From Arcticimaribacter sp002477625 (GTDB taxonomy: Bacteria; Bacteroidota; Bacteroidia; Flavobacteriales; Flavobacteriaceae), in contig OX044358.1 of NCBI GenBank assembly GCA_943846665.1, positions 930,001 to 994,000 on the forward strand: a stretch of 64,000 bases of DNA. Direction: 5' to 3'. The first letter of the stretch is position 1. The number at the start of each line of letters is the position of its first letter. Shown piece after piece: positions 26,301 through 33,989 of this stretch. The translations under genes and the position numbers were made by a program. The notes beneath the pieces are model-generated. The model saw only the letters and a list, made by a program, of their open reading frames with translations, did not search any database and was not told where the DNA came from.

Positions 26301-27509
26301 CTATTCTTCTAAGCCTTCGGGGTATAGGAAATTATTATAAGGGAAACGGGTTACGTGTATGTCGCGAATTGCAGCATAAACTTGTTTTCTAAAATGTACA
26401 ATATTTTCTTTTTTAGTAGCAGAAATAAAAAGGGCGTTGCCATTCATTTGTGCCATCCAAGTTTGTTCCCATTCGGCCAAAGTGTTGTGTCGTTTTGTTC
26501 TTTCAGTAACCAAATCATCTGGTTCAATAACCAGCGGTTCGTAGGCGTCAATTTTATTGAAAACCATAATGGTGGGCTTGTCTTGACTTTTTATTTCTGT
26601 AAGTATCAAATTTACCGAAGCAATGTGATCTTCAAAATTGGCGTGTGAGATATCGACAACGTGAAGAAGTAAGTCCGCCTCCTGTACCTCATCTAAAGTA
26701 CTTTTAAAAGATTCAACTAATTGAGTAGGTAACTTGCGAATAAATCCCACGGTATCACTCAACAGAAAAGGTAAATTTCCAATAACCACTTTACGAACTG
26801 TGGTGTCTAAGGTGGCAAATAATTTATTTTCAGCAAAGACCTCACTTTTAGCGATCGCATTCATTAGGGTCGATTTGCCCACATTGGTATACCCCACCAA
26901 AGCAACCCGAACGAGCGCGCCTCGATTGCCTCTTTGAGTCGACATTTGCTTGTCGATGATCAATAATTTCTTTTTCAGTAATGCGATCTTGTCCCGGACA
27001 ATCCGGCGATCCGTTTCAATCTCTGTTTCTCCAGGTCCACGCATTCCAATTCCTCCTTTTTGACGCTCTAAATGCGTCCAAAGGCCTTTCAGTCGTGGTA
27101 ATAAATATTGATACTGTGCTAATTCTACCTGATTTCGAGCATAACTTGTTTGAGCCCGCTGTGCAAAAATATCAAGGATTAGTCCAGTACGGTCGAGGAT
27201 TTTACATTTCAAAACCTCTTCGACATTCCGCTGTTGGGCTGGTGATAATTCATCATCAAAAACTACAGTTGTAATTTCGTTTTCAGAAACAAAAAGTTGA
27301 ATTTCGTTGAGCTTCCCGCTTCCAATAAAAGTTTTGGGATTGGGAAGTGTCATTTTTTGCGTGTACTGCTTTACGACTTGACCTCCAGCCGTATGTGCTA
27401 AAAAAGCGAGTTCTGCTAAATATTCTAAGGCTTGATCTTCATCTTGTCTTGCGGTAATCACTCCCACCAAAACTGTCTTTTCAAAATCAAGTGTTTTCTT
27501 TTCTATCAT
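26301..27509 (-). CDS. hflX: Ribosome-associated GTPase HflX
   Basis: GTPase that binds 50S subunits and splits stalled ribosomes under stress. The N-terminal HflX domain (residues 1-195) has NPKTFIGSGKLNEI, FDDELSPAQQRNVE and GGIGMRGPGETEIETDRR; the G domain has G1 GYTNVGKSTLMNAI, G3 DTVGFIRKLP and G4 NKID. At 402 residues it is a standard length. It lies 4 bp downstream of lpxH in the same direction, so the two are co-transcribed. Confidence 0.95.
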   Translation of the reverse strand: MIEKKTLDFEKTVLVGVITARQDEDQALEYLAELAFLAHTAGGQVVKQYTQKMTLPNPKTFIGSGKLNEIQLFVSENEITTVVFDDELSPAQQRNVEEVLKCKILDRTGLILDIFAQRAQTSYARNQVELAQYQYLLPRLKGLWTHLERQKGGIGMRGPGETEIETDRRIVRDKIALLKKKLLIIDKQMSTQRGNRGALVRVALVGYTNVGKSTLMNAIAKSEVFAENKLFATLDTTVRKVVIGNLPFLLSDTVGFIRKLPTQLVESFKSTLDEVQEADLLLHVVDISHANFEDHIASVNLILTEIKSQDKPTIMVFNKIDAYEPLVIEPDDLVTERTKRHNTLAEWEQTWMAQMNGNALFISATKKENIVHFRKQVYAAIRDIHVTRFPYNNFLYPEGLEE

Positions 27510-27513
27510 TCTT

Positions 27514-28272
27514 TTAGGGGTCCCATTTTTTTAATACTAATTGTGTTCCATCAAACTCGGCAAAGGTGAAATGGGTAATCCAATCCCCAAGGTTTACATA
27601 ACGTGCTTCAGCTCCAATTGGAAGATCAAGGGGTAAGTGTCGGTGCCCGAAGATAAAAAAGTCGCGCTGCTCTTCAGCTAATTTTCTATGACAATATTGA
27701 ACCAACCATTCTTCATCTTCTCCCAAAAAGACAACGTCTTCATCACCAGAGATCATTTTATTTTTTACAGACAAATACTGTCCCAAACGCATTCCGATAT
27801 CGGGATGAAGCCAACGGAAAAGCCATTGAAAAAAAGGGGCTTTGAATATTTTTTTCATGCGCTTATACCCTTTGTCTTTGGGTCCTAAACCGTCGCCATG
27901 CGCAATGAAAAACTTTTTATCATTGATCACAAATTCTTGGGCTTGGTGATGTACGATGAATCCCAGTTCTTTCTGAAAGTAATCACGGACCCAGAGGTCA
28001 TGATTTCCAGTGAAAAAATGAATCTCAACACCTTGGTCGGATAATTCTGCCAACTTTCCGAGCACACGGACAAAACCTTTTGGTACAACTGTTTTGTACT
28101 CAAACCAAAAATCAAAGAGATCCCCTAATAAAAAAAGAACCTCCACATCCTTCTGGATGTGATTCAGCCAAGCAACAAAAATGCGTTCTCTTGGAGCACT
28201 CTTTTCTGCAGTGGGAGCTCCCAGATGGTTGTCCGAAGCAAAGTATATTTTTTTTCCCTGAGGAAGTTTCAT
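27514..28272 (-). CDS. lpxH: UDP-2,3-diacylglucosamine diphosphatase
   Basis: Calcineurin-like metallophosphoesterase that makes lipid X in lipid A synthesis, a peripheral inner-membrane enzyme. All five metallophosphatase motifs are visible: ASDNHLG, GDLFDFW, GNHD, AHGDG and GHRHLPLD. The insertion FQWLFRWLHPDIGMRLG is characteristic of LpxH. The ATG at 28272 is chosen over the upstream GTG at 28278. A TATCTTTA element lies some 15-20 bp upstream of the start on this strand, near-consensus for a -7 box. At 252 residues it is full length. Confidence 0.92.
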   Translation of the reverse strand: MKLPQGKKIYFASDNHLGAPTAEKSAPRERIFVAWLNHIQKDVEVLFLLGDLFDFWFEYKTVVPKGFVRVLGKLAELSDQGVEIHFFTGNHDLWVRDYFQKELGFIVHHQAQEFVINDKKFFIAHGDGLGPKDKGYKRMKKIFKAPFFQWLFRWLHPDIGMRLGQYLSVKNKMISGDEDVVFLGEDEEWLVQYCHRKLAEEQRDFFIFGHRHLPLDLPIGAEARYVNLGDWITHFTFAEFDGTQLVLKKWDP

Positions 28273-28308
28273 AAACACGGGTTAGTATATAAAGATACAG
28301 AAAAGGGA

Positions 28309-29460
28309 TTATCCAATCGCCTGTTCTAAATCATCAATTAAATCTTGAGCATCTTCAATACCAACACTGAGTCGGATTAATGAATCTACTACACCACTTT
28401 TTTCACGTTCTACCTTCGGAATTGAAGCATGGGTCATGCTTGCCGGATGACCCGCCAAACTCTCAACACCACCCAAAGATTCTGCAAGGGTAAAAACTTT
28501 TAAATTTTCAATAATTTTTATGGCAGCATTAAAATCTGCTCCTTTGGGAACAAAGGAAAGCATTCCGCCAAAATCTTTCATCTGCGCTTTGGCAACTTTA
28601 TGATTGGGATGATTTTCGAACCCGGGCCAATATACCTTTTCGATTTTGGGATGTTGGTTTAAATATTCGGCTACTGCTCTTCCGTTTTCGGAATGGCGTT
28701 GCATCCGTACATGCAGGGTTTTAATCCCGCGGAGGGTTAAAAAACTATCCATAGGCCCGCAGATTGCACCGCTTGCATTTTGAATGAAGGATAGCCGTTT
28801 AGCAAGATCATCGTCGTTTACTATCAAAGCACCAAGTACAACATCGCTATGACCACCAATATATTTAGTAGCAGAATGCATTACGATATCTGCACCAAAG
28901 TCCAAAGGTTGTTGCAGGTAGGGAGAAGCAAAAGTATTGTCGACTGCTAAAATGAGGTTATGCTTTTGTGTGATTTGGGCAACCGCTTTCATATCGATCA
29001 CATTCATCATTGGATTGGTTGGAGTCTCTACCCAAACCAAACGTGTATTGGTATTGATGGAATTTTCGACCCGCTGAACGTTGTCCATCCCGACAAAGTG
29101 AAATTTAATCCCAAACCCTTCAAATATCTTGGTAAACAAACGATAGGATCCACCGTATAAATCGTTGGTAGAAATTACCTCATCCCCTGGTTTTAACAAT
29201 TTCAAAACAGCATCGATAGCTGCTAAACCGGAGCCAAAAGCCAAACCGTGTTTTCCGTTTTCAATACTAGCCAATGCTTTTTCTAAAGCTTGTCGGGTTG
29301 GGTTGTGGGTTCTGCTGTATTCAAAACCTTGATGACCGCCTGGGGTAGTTTGAGCGTAGGTAGTGGTTTGATATATGGGAGGCATCACTGCACCATAAGC
29401 CGGATCAGGTGCCTGTCCCCCATGAATGGTTTTGGTATTAAAACGGAATTTCTTTTTCAT
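28309..29460 (-). CDS. Cystathionine gamma-synthase family PLP enzyme
   Basis: Cytoplasmic pyridoxal-phosphate enzyme of the trans-sulfuration family, 383 residues. It has the family N-terminus FNTKTIHGGQAPDPAYGAV, the phosphate-binding GSGLAAIDAVL, LYGGSYRLF with the stacking Tyr, WVETPTNPMM, and the PLP-lysine in HSATKYIGGHSDVVLG. The protein could be cystathionine gamma-synthase (metB) or a beta/gamma-lyase; sequence alone does not separate them safely, though flavobacterial orthologues are usually called gamma-synthase. The start is ATG 29460; TTG 29463 precedes it. A TACCTTTG promoter element lies 24 bp upstream. Confidence 0.88.
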   Translation of the reverse strand: MKKKFRFNTKTIHGGQAPDPAYGAVMPPIYQTTTYAQTTPGGHQGFEYSRTHNPTRQALEKALASIENGKHGLAFGSGLAAIDAVLKLLKPGDEVISTNDLYGGSYRLFTKIFEGFGIKFHFVGMDNVQRVENSINTNTRLVWVETPTNPMMNVIDMKAVAQITQKHNLILAVDNTFASPYLQQPLDFGADIVMHSATKYIGGHSDVVLGALIVNDDDLAKRLSFIQNASGAICGPMDSFLTLRGIKTLHVRMQRHSENGRAVAEYLNQHPKIEKVYWPGFENHPNHKVAKAQMKDFGGMLSFVPKGADFNAAIKIIENLKVFTLAESLGGVESLAGHPASMTHASIPKVEREKSGVVDSLIRLSVGIEDAQDLIDDLEQAIG

Positions 29461-29484
29461 CAATAAAAAGGATAATCAGCAGTT

Positions 29485-29492
29485 CAAAGGTA
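29485..29492 (-). promoter_or_regulatory. -7 promoter element TACCTTTG
   Basis: Exact TAnnTTTG match on the minus strand, 24 bases before the ATG of the cystathionine gamma-synthase family gene. A TATG sequence 19 bases further upstream is a weak -33 candidate. Confidence 0.5.
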
Positions 29493-29568
29493 GGGGATTC
29501 AAAGGATTTCTCCATAATTTTAATGCTTTTAACAAAAATTGATTTTCTTTGTTCATAGAACTTTAAGC

Positions 29569-29922
29569 ATGGATATTTTTTACTATTTAAAAAGTTGTGA
29601 TACGTGTAGACGCATCCAAAAAACATTGGATCTTCCCGATTCTGTAAGTCTGATCAACATCAAAGAAAATCCGCTCAATTCAGAGCAGCTTGCGGCTTTA
29701 TTTTTAAAAACGAATTCCTATGCTGCTCTCTTCAATAGTCGGGCGCAATTATTACGGAAACGCGGATTAAAAACAAGTGCGCTTTCGGAAGAAAATATGC
29801 GGGATCTTTTACTTGAACATTATTCTTTTTTAAAGCGTCCAGTACTAATCTACCAAGGTGAACTTTTCATTGGCAATGCTCCAGCTACGATCGCTGCTGC
29901 AGAAAAAGCACTCCATGAATAA
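29569..29922 (+). CDS. ArsC/Spx-family thioredoxin-fold protein
   Basis: A 117-residue protein of the arsenate reductase (glutaredoxin-like)/Spx family. The start is ATG 29569, giving MDIFYYLKSCDTCRRI with the CxxC-like redox site at Cys10 and Cys13. Later motifs LLRKRGL, LLLEHYSFLKRPVLIY and GELFIGN are characteristic; the FLKRPVLI segment corresponds to the cis-Pro/arginine region. Arsenate reduction is unproven, since no arsenic genes are nearby and many Bacteroidetes copies are house-keeping proteins of unknown role. It overlaps the following transporter gene by eight bases. Confidence 0.82.
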   Translation: MDIFYYLKSCDTCRRIQKTLDLPDSVSLINIKENPLNSEQLAALFLKTNSYAALFNSRAQLLRKRGLKTSALSEENMRDLLLEHYSFLKRPVLIYQGELFIGNAPATIAAAEKALHE

Positions 29923-30805
29923 AAGAGTCTTAGCCCTTTTAGCTGCTTTTAGTGCTACAACCATTTACGGCTTAAACCATACCATTGCCAAGGTCATCAT
30001 GCCCGAATATATTGGGGCCTTTGGCTTGGTGATGCTTCGTGTAGTAGGAGCTGCTGTTTTGTTTTGGATCATCAGTTTTGCCTATCCAAATGAAAAAATT
30101 GATCGTAAGGATCTCTTTCGAATCGGAATTGCAACTCTTTTTGGGATGTGCATCAACATGCTGATGTTCATCAAAGGCCTCAGTCTTTCAACCCCGATCA
30201 ACAGTTCGGTTATTGTCACCCTTACGCCCATTATGGTGATGATTCTATCGGCTATTTTTTTAAAAGAAAAAATTACTACAACAAAAGGCTTTGGGATTTT
30301 AATGGGTTTTGGGGGTGCGATTTTACTCATCCTACAACGAAGCGATTACACGCTGAATGCACCCAACATTCCCCTAGGGAATATCATGATGTTTGTAAAT
30401 GCAATGTGTTATGGAACCTATCTGGTACTCATCAAACCGATGACTCAAAAATATACCACCATTACTTTAATGAAATGGATGTTCCTCGGTGGTGTGATCC
30501 TCAACCTCCCCTTAACCCTTTCCGAATTCACAGCAGTAGAATGGACGAGTCTTCCTTTTGAAGCCATTTGGCGCATGGCATTTGTGGTTGTGGGAACCAC
30601 CTTTTTCGCTTATTTATTCAATGTATATGCACTGCGAACCCTCTCTCCTACAACCGTGGGTGCCTTTGTTTACTTACAACCGCTGATGGGAATCCTTTTT
30701 GCGACCTATACGGGGAATGATCAGCTGGATCTCATCAAAGGACTGGCCGCTGCTTTAGTCTTTACAGGAGTTTATTTAGTTACCCAAAAGAAAAAAGAAG
30801 CTTAG
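29915..30805 (+). CDS. EamA family (drug/metabolite) transporter
   Basis: A 296-residue inner-membrane protein with ten predicted helices arranged as two EamA repeats (residues about 8-140 and 150-290), each with the TIYGLNHTIAKV or MCYGTYLVLIKP opening and a closing VGAFVYLQPLMGILFA-type helix. The start at ATG 29915 overlaps the ArsC-like stop (ATGAATAA), so translation is coupled. Such permeases export or import small metabolites; the substrate cannot be predicted. Its stop overlaps the convergent HAD phosphatase by four bases. Confidence 0.87.
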   Translation: MNKRVLALLAAFSATTIYGLNHTIAKVIMPEYIGAFGLVMLRVVGAAVLFWIISFAYPNEKIDRKDLFRIGIATLFGMCINMLMFIKGLSLSTPINSSVIVTLTPIMVMILSAIFLKEKITTTKGFGILMGFGGAILLILQRSDYTLNAPNIPLGNIMMFVNAMCYGTYLVLIKPMTQKYTTITLMKWMFLGGVILNLPLTLSEFTAVEWTSLPFEAIWRMAFVVVGTTFFAYLFNVYALRTLSPTTVGAFVYLQPLMGILFATYTGNDQLDLIKGLAAALVFTGVYLVTQKKKEA

Positions 30806-31611
30806 CAGTATTGATCGATAGCTGCTGCTACTCCATGATCGTGATTGGATACGGTGTGAAAAGGCGTAGCTGCTAAGATTTCAGGTTTGGCATTGGCCAC
30901 TGCAACACCCCGACCCACTTGCTCCAAGAGGGTTTGGTCGTTATAATTATCTCCAAAAGCCATCACGTCTTCCATATCCAAATCAGGATATACTACCGAT
31001 AATAGATAATCGAGTGCCGATGCCTTGTCTAGCTCCTTGCTTGAAATTTCCAAATAGGTGTCTTTAGAACGATAGGCATGTATCTGATCCGAAAAGTGTT
31101 TGGTGATATAGTGTTCCAGTTGATCTAAACCAGCAGCTTCTCCCATGGCCATAATTTTGTGAGCTCCTTGGTCTTTTTCTTTCCATAAGGCTAGCGTTTG
31201 CTCCAAGGGGCGAACCTCTGGCGCTACACGTGTATTGTTCTGCTCGCGTTTGGCCCAAAAATCCAATGTAGGAACCACCCATTCTTCTTGATTATACAAA
31301 CTGAAATGGATATCCAAATTGGGTTGTTGGGTGCAGATTTCATGCACTGTCGAAAAAGGTATAACTGTACTTTGCAACACCTGGCCTTCAGAGCCGAGAA
31401 TTAACGCTCCGTTATAAGCGATCAAGGGCAGTCCTTCTGTTCGTAGTTCCGTCTGAAGTAGCCGCATGGATTTAGGCATACGCGAAGAAATGAGAAGGAA
31501 AGGAATGTCTGGACTGATGCGTCTTACAGCTGCTCTAGTTTCGGCAGAAAGCCGACGATTGACGTCCAATAGGGTTCCGTCGATGTCGGAACAGATGAGC
31601 TTACACTCCAT
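30802..31611 (-). CDS. HAD-superfamily Cof-type phosphatase
   Basis: A 269-residue hydrolase of the HAD IIB (Cof/YidA) class that dephosphorylates sugar phosphates or similar metabolites. Motif I is CSDIDGTLLD (nucleophilic Asp at about residue 9), motif II FLLISSRMP, motif III the Lys in SSKELDKASAL and motif IV AFGDNYNDQTLLE. The start is ATG 31611; the upstream in-frame ATG at 31632 adds seven residues and lies where a TATATTTG promoter element (31637-31630) is found, so it is less likely. Substrate unknown. Confidence 0.88.
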   Translation of the reverse strand: MECKLICSDIDGTLLDVNRRLSAETRAAVRRISPDIPFLLISSRMPKSMRLLQTELRTEGLPLIAYNGALILGSEGQVLQSTVIPFSTVHEICTQQPNLDIHFSLYNQEEWVVPTLDFWAKREQNNTRVAPEVRPLEQTLALWKEKDQGAHKIMAMGEAAGLDQLEHYITKHFSDQIHAYRSKDTYLEISSKELDKASALDYLLSVVYPDLDMEDVMAFGDNYNDQTLLEQVGRGVAVANAKPEILAATPFHTVSNHDHGVAAAIDQYC

Positions 31612-31629
31612 GAATTTAGTATTTAATTT

Positions 31630-31637
31630 CAAATATA
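31630..31637 (-). promoter_or_regulatory. -7 promoter element TATATTTG
   Basis: Exact TAnnTTTG match on the minus strand, 18 bases before the ATG of the HAD phosphatase. No clear -33 box is seen. It supports the ATG at 31611 rather than the ATG at 31632. Confidence 0.45.
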
Positions 31638-31791
31638 CGCTTAAATCCCTTTGTTTGATTTGGGTAGTGTAAATCGTGCATATAAACTAAATTGTGATTT
31701 GCAAAACTCTGAAATGAAGCAGTACAGCAAATAATGGCATAAAACAATAAAGTCTAATTAATGATAAATCCTTTTTATGTACATTTAGTAA

Positions 31792-32685
31792 ATGGACAGA
31801 AAAACATTTATACAAAACGCTGGCATTATCGGTGGGGCAGCAATGCTTCCCTTAGTTGGTTTTTCAGCCTTAAAACCACCCAAATACAAGTTGGGATATC
31901 AATTGTATTCCATCCGAGACGAGATGGCAAAGAACCCAGTCGCTACTCTAAAAGCACTCAAAGCTATGGGCTATCAAGATTTTGAAACCTATGGCTATGA
32001 GGCCCAAAAAAATATGTTTTATGGGTTTAGCGCTTCGGAATTCAACCATATCCTTGAAGATCTAGAACTGACTGTTAATTCTGGCCATTATGGATTTGCA
32101 CCTTTTATAATGCAATCCGATGACGCCCTAAAACGCTATGTAGATCGCTGTATTGTAGGAGCCAAAGCGGTAAACAGCAAGTACATCACTTGGCCGTTTA
32201 TTGAACCCGAACAGCGGAACCTAGAGATCTACAAATTAATGCCCCATAAACTCAATTTAATAGGAAAAGAAGTTACTCAGGCCGGTCTAGGATTTGCATA
32301 TCACAACCACGGTTATGAATTCAAAGACTATGGCGGCACCCATGGCTTTGAGATCATCCTAAACGAAACAGATCCTGAATATGTGAAATTTCAAATGGAT
32401 CTGTATTGGGTAATGCATGCAGGAAAGTATACCCCTAAAGAATTGGTTGCAGCGCATCCGGGGCGTTATGTGATGTGGCACATCAAAGACATGGACAAAA
32501 TTACACGTGATTATTCTGAGCTAGGAAATGGATCCATCAACTACCACGAGGTCCTTCCCGATCCTGTTGCGTCTGGATTGGAATTCTTTTATATAGAACA
32601 GGGTGGTAATTATGCTGTCAACTCCAAAGAAAGCGCTGCCATAAGCGCAAATTACTTCAAAAAAGAGCTTCAACAATATCTATAA
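31792..32685 (+). CDS. Exported sugar phosphate isomerase/epimerase-like TIM barrel (1)
   Basis: A 297-residue xylose-isomerase-like TIM-barrel protein with an export signal (MDRKTFIQNAGIIGGAAMLP), Tat-like but with only one arginine. The barrel begins YKLGYQLYSIRDEM. Probable metal ligands are in AYHNHGYEF, QMDLYWVMHAG, WHIKDMDK and FYIEQGG, giving the usual Glu/Asp/His/Glu set. Related proteins act as epimerases, isomerases, or lyases/hydratases on 3-keto sugars. It begins the block of sugar-oxidation genes (31.8-41.2 kb), 155 bp before the cytochrome gene. The intergenic gap holds only a weak AAGGAG/CTCCTT inverted repeat. Confidence 0.8.
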   Translation: MDRKTFIQNAGIIGGAAMLPLVGFSALKPPKYKLGYQLYSIRDEMAKNPVATLKALKAMGYQDFETYGYEAQKNMFYGFSASEFNHILEDLELTVNSGHYGFAPFIMQSDDALKRYVDRCIVGAKAVNSKYITWPFIEPEQRNLEIYKLMPHKLNLIGKEVTQAGLGFAYHNHGYEFKDYGGTHGFEIILNETDPEYVKFQMDLYWVMHAGKYTPKELVAAHPGRYVMWHIKDMDKITRDYSELGNGSINYHEVLPDPVASGLEFFYIEQGGNYAVNSKESAAISANYFKKELQQYL

Positions 32686-32840
32686 GTATTTTGTTTATCC
32701 AAGGAGGGAGGCTTAAGATAACCGTCGGTACTCCTTAAAAATCTCCTCAACCGAATAGCATCACTTTCGGGGTTACAATTCCTAAAATAAGTTGCATAGT
32801 TTATTGAAGCGTATTACATTTATATAAGAATTTAAATCAA

Positions 32841-33317
32841 ATGAAAAAAATAATACTTGTTCTGTTTACGGGCGTGCTAACTGCCTGTGGTGGTGGTGGT
32901 GAAAAGAAAAAAGGTTTTGAATACAATCGAACAAAAACCGAAGAAAGCAAAACTATTTCTAAAAAAGAATCTACTCCAATTGACCTATCAAATAAAGGAA
33001 TTGGTCCAATCAAGTCGATGCGTTTTGATGACAGTATCAATGAAGAATTGGTTGCACAAGGTGCAACTGCTTTTAAGCAAAAGTGTACCGCTTGTCATAA
33101 AACCAATGTCAAACTGATCGGTCCAGCAATGCAGGGTATTTACGAAAGAAGGTCCCCAGAATGGGTTATGAACATCCTGTTGAATCCAACAGAAATGCTC
33201 AAAAAAGACCCGATTGCTCGTGCGCTTTTAAAAGAATACAACAACATTCAAATGCTCAATCAGAACCTGAGTGAAGAAGAAGCACGTGCCATTGCAGAAT
33301 ATCTAAGAACACTCTAG
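32841..33317 (+). CDS. c-type cytochrome lipoprotein
   Basis: A 158-residue envelope lipoprotein: signal peptide with lipobox LTAC (Cys16), a glycine/lysine-rich then Ser/Thr-rich linker of about 50 residues, and a single class I cytochrome c domain with haem site CTACH at residues 82-86. The GPAMQGIYERRSPEW segment and the terminal helix EEEARAIAEYLRTL are typical of this domain. Single-haem cytochromes of this type accept electrons from GMC/gluconate-dehydrogenase-subunit-3 sugar dehydrogenases; such a pair is encoded just downstream, convergent, with a 16-bp gap. Confidence 0.88.
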   Translation: MKKIILVLFTGVLTACGGGGEKKKGFEYNRTKTEESKTISKKESTPIDLSNKGIGPIKSMRFDDSINEELVAQGATAFKQKCTACHKTNVKLIGPAMQGIYERRSPEWVMNILLNPTEMLKKDPIARALLKEYNNIQMLNQNLSEEEARAIAEYLRTL

Positions 33318-33333
33318 GAACAAAGCACTAAAC

Positions 33334-33978
33334 TTATAGTGACCAAGCTCTTCCGCCAGTTGCTTCTTCTATGGATATACATCCTTTTTGTTCTCCAGGA
33401 ACAGGAGCATAAGCCAGAACGGTTTCTCCGATTACTTCAGAATTTTTGAAGGCAAATACTGCTAAACTTCTCAAGCTATTAATCATTACTTGTGCTGCTC
33501 CTTCTTCGGGCATAGCAGGAGTCTCTCCTTTTTCCATTGCCTCCGCCCAAGTGTCAAATGCTTTGCCTCTTGCCTCTTGAGTGGCTTCATCGGCTCTTAA
33601 AAAACGATTCAGTTGAACGTCAACATCTTCGTTTGTAATGTCAGCAACTTCCGTTTTACCGGCAGTTTCGAGGGTAAGTTTAGATACGATTGGTAAAGCC
33701 ATCTGGGCAAAAGTTCGATCTTCTGGGCCAGCAACATGTTGCATATAGCCGTCCATAAACTGCGTAAGATTCAAATCGTTTGCACCCGGTGTTATGGTTG
33801 TTGGCAACATTACGTCAATTACTTTACTGACAAATCCTGCTTGTTCAGGTGTAAAAAATTCAGGAGCCCAAGCTGCTGTTCCAGTTTGACAACTTTCAAA
33901 TAAACTTACAACTGTTGAACTTAAGGTTAGTGCTCCAAACGAAAGTCCAATATTTTTTAATGCGGTTCTTCTTTGCAT
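33334..33978 (-). CDS. Gluconate 2-dehydrogenase subunit 3 family protein (small subunit)
   Basis: A 214-residue protein with a Tat signal (MQRRTALKNIGLSFGALTL) and possible lipobox-like Cys in SLFESC. The mature part matches the gluconate 2-dehydrogenase subunit 3 family: PEFFTPEQAGFVSKVIDVMLPTT, then the C-terminal PGEQKGCISIEEATGGRAWSL. In three-part FAD dehydrogenases this small subunit carries the export signal for the GMC subunit, which has none. The gene is 11 bp downstream of the GMC gene, giving the order GMC-small subunit, as in glucoside 3-dehydrogenases. Confidence 0.9.
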   Translation of the reverse strand: MQRRTALKNIGLSFGALTLSSTVVSLFESCQTGTAAWAPEFFTPEQAGFVSKVIDVMLPTTITPGANDLNLTQFMDGYMQHVAGPEDRTFAQMALPIVSKLTLETAGKTEVADITNEDVDVQLNRFLRADEATQEARGKAFDTWAEAMEKGETPAMPEEGAAQVMINSLRSLAVFAFKNSEVIGETVLAYAPVPGEQKGCISIEEATGGRAWSL

Positions 33979-33989
33979 GATCTAGGCTT

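Noticed and set aside
32694..32740. AAGGAG/CTCCTT inverted repeat as a terminator after the first TIM-barrel gene
   Set aside because: Only six base pairs with a loop of more than 20 bases, and no T-run.
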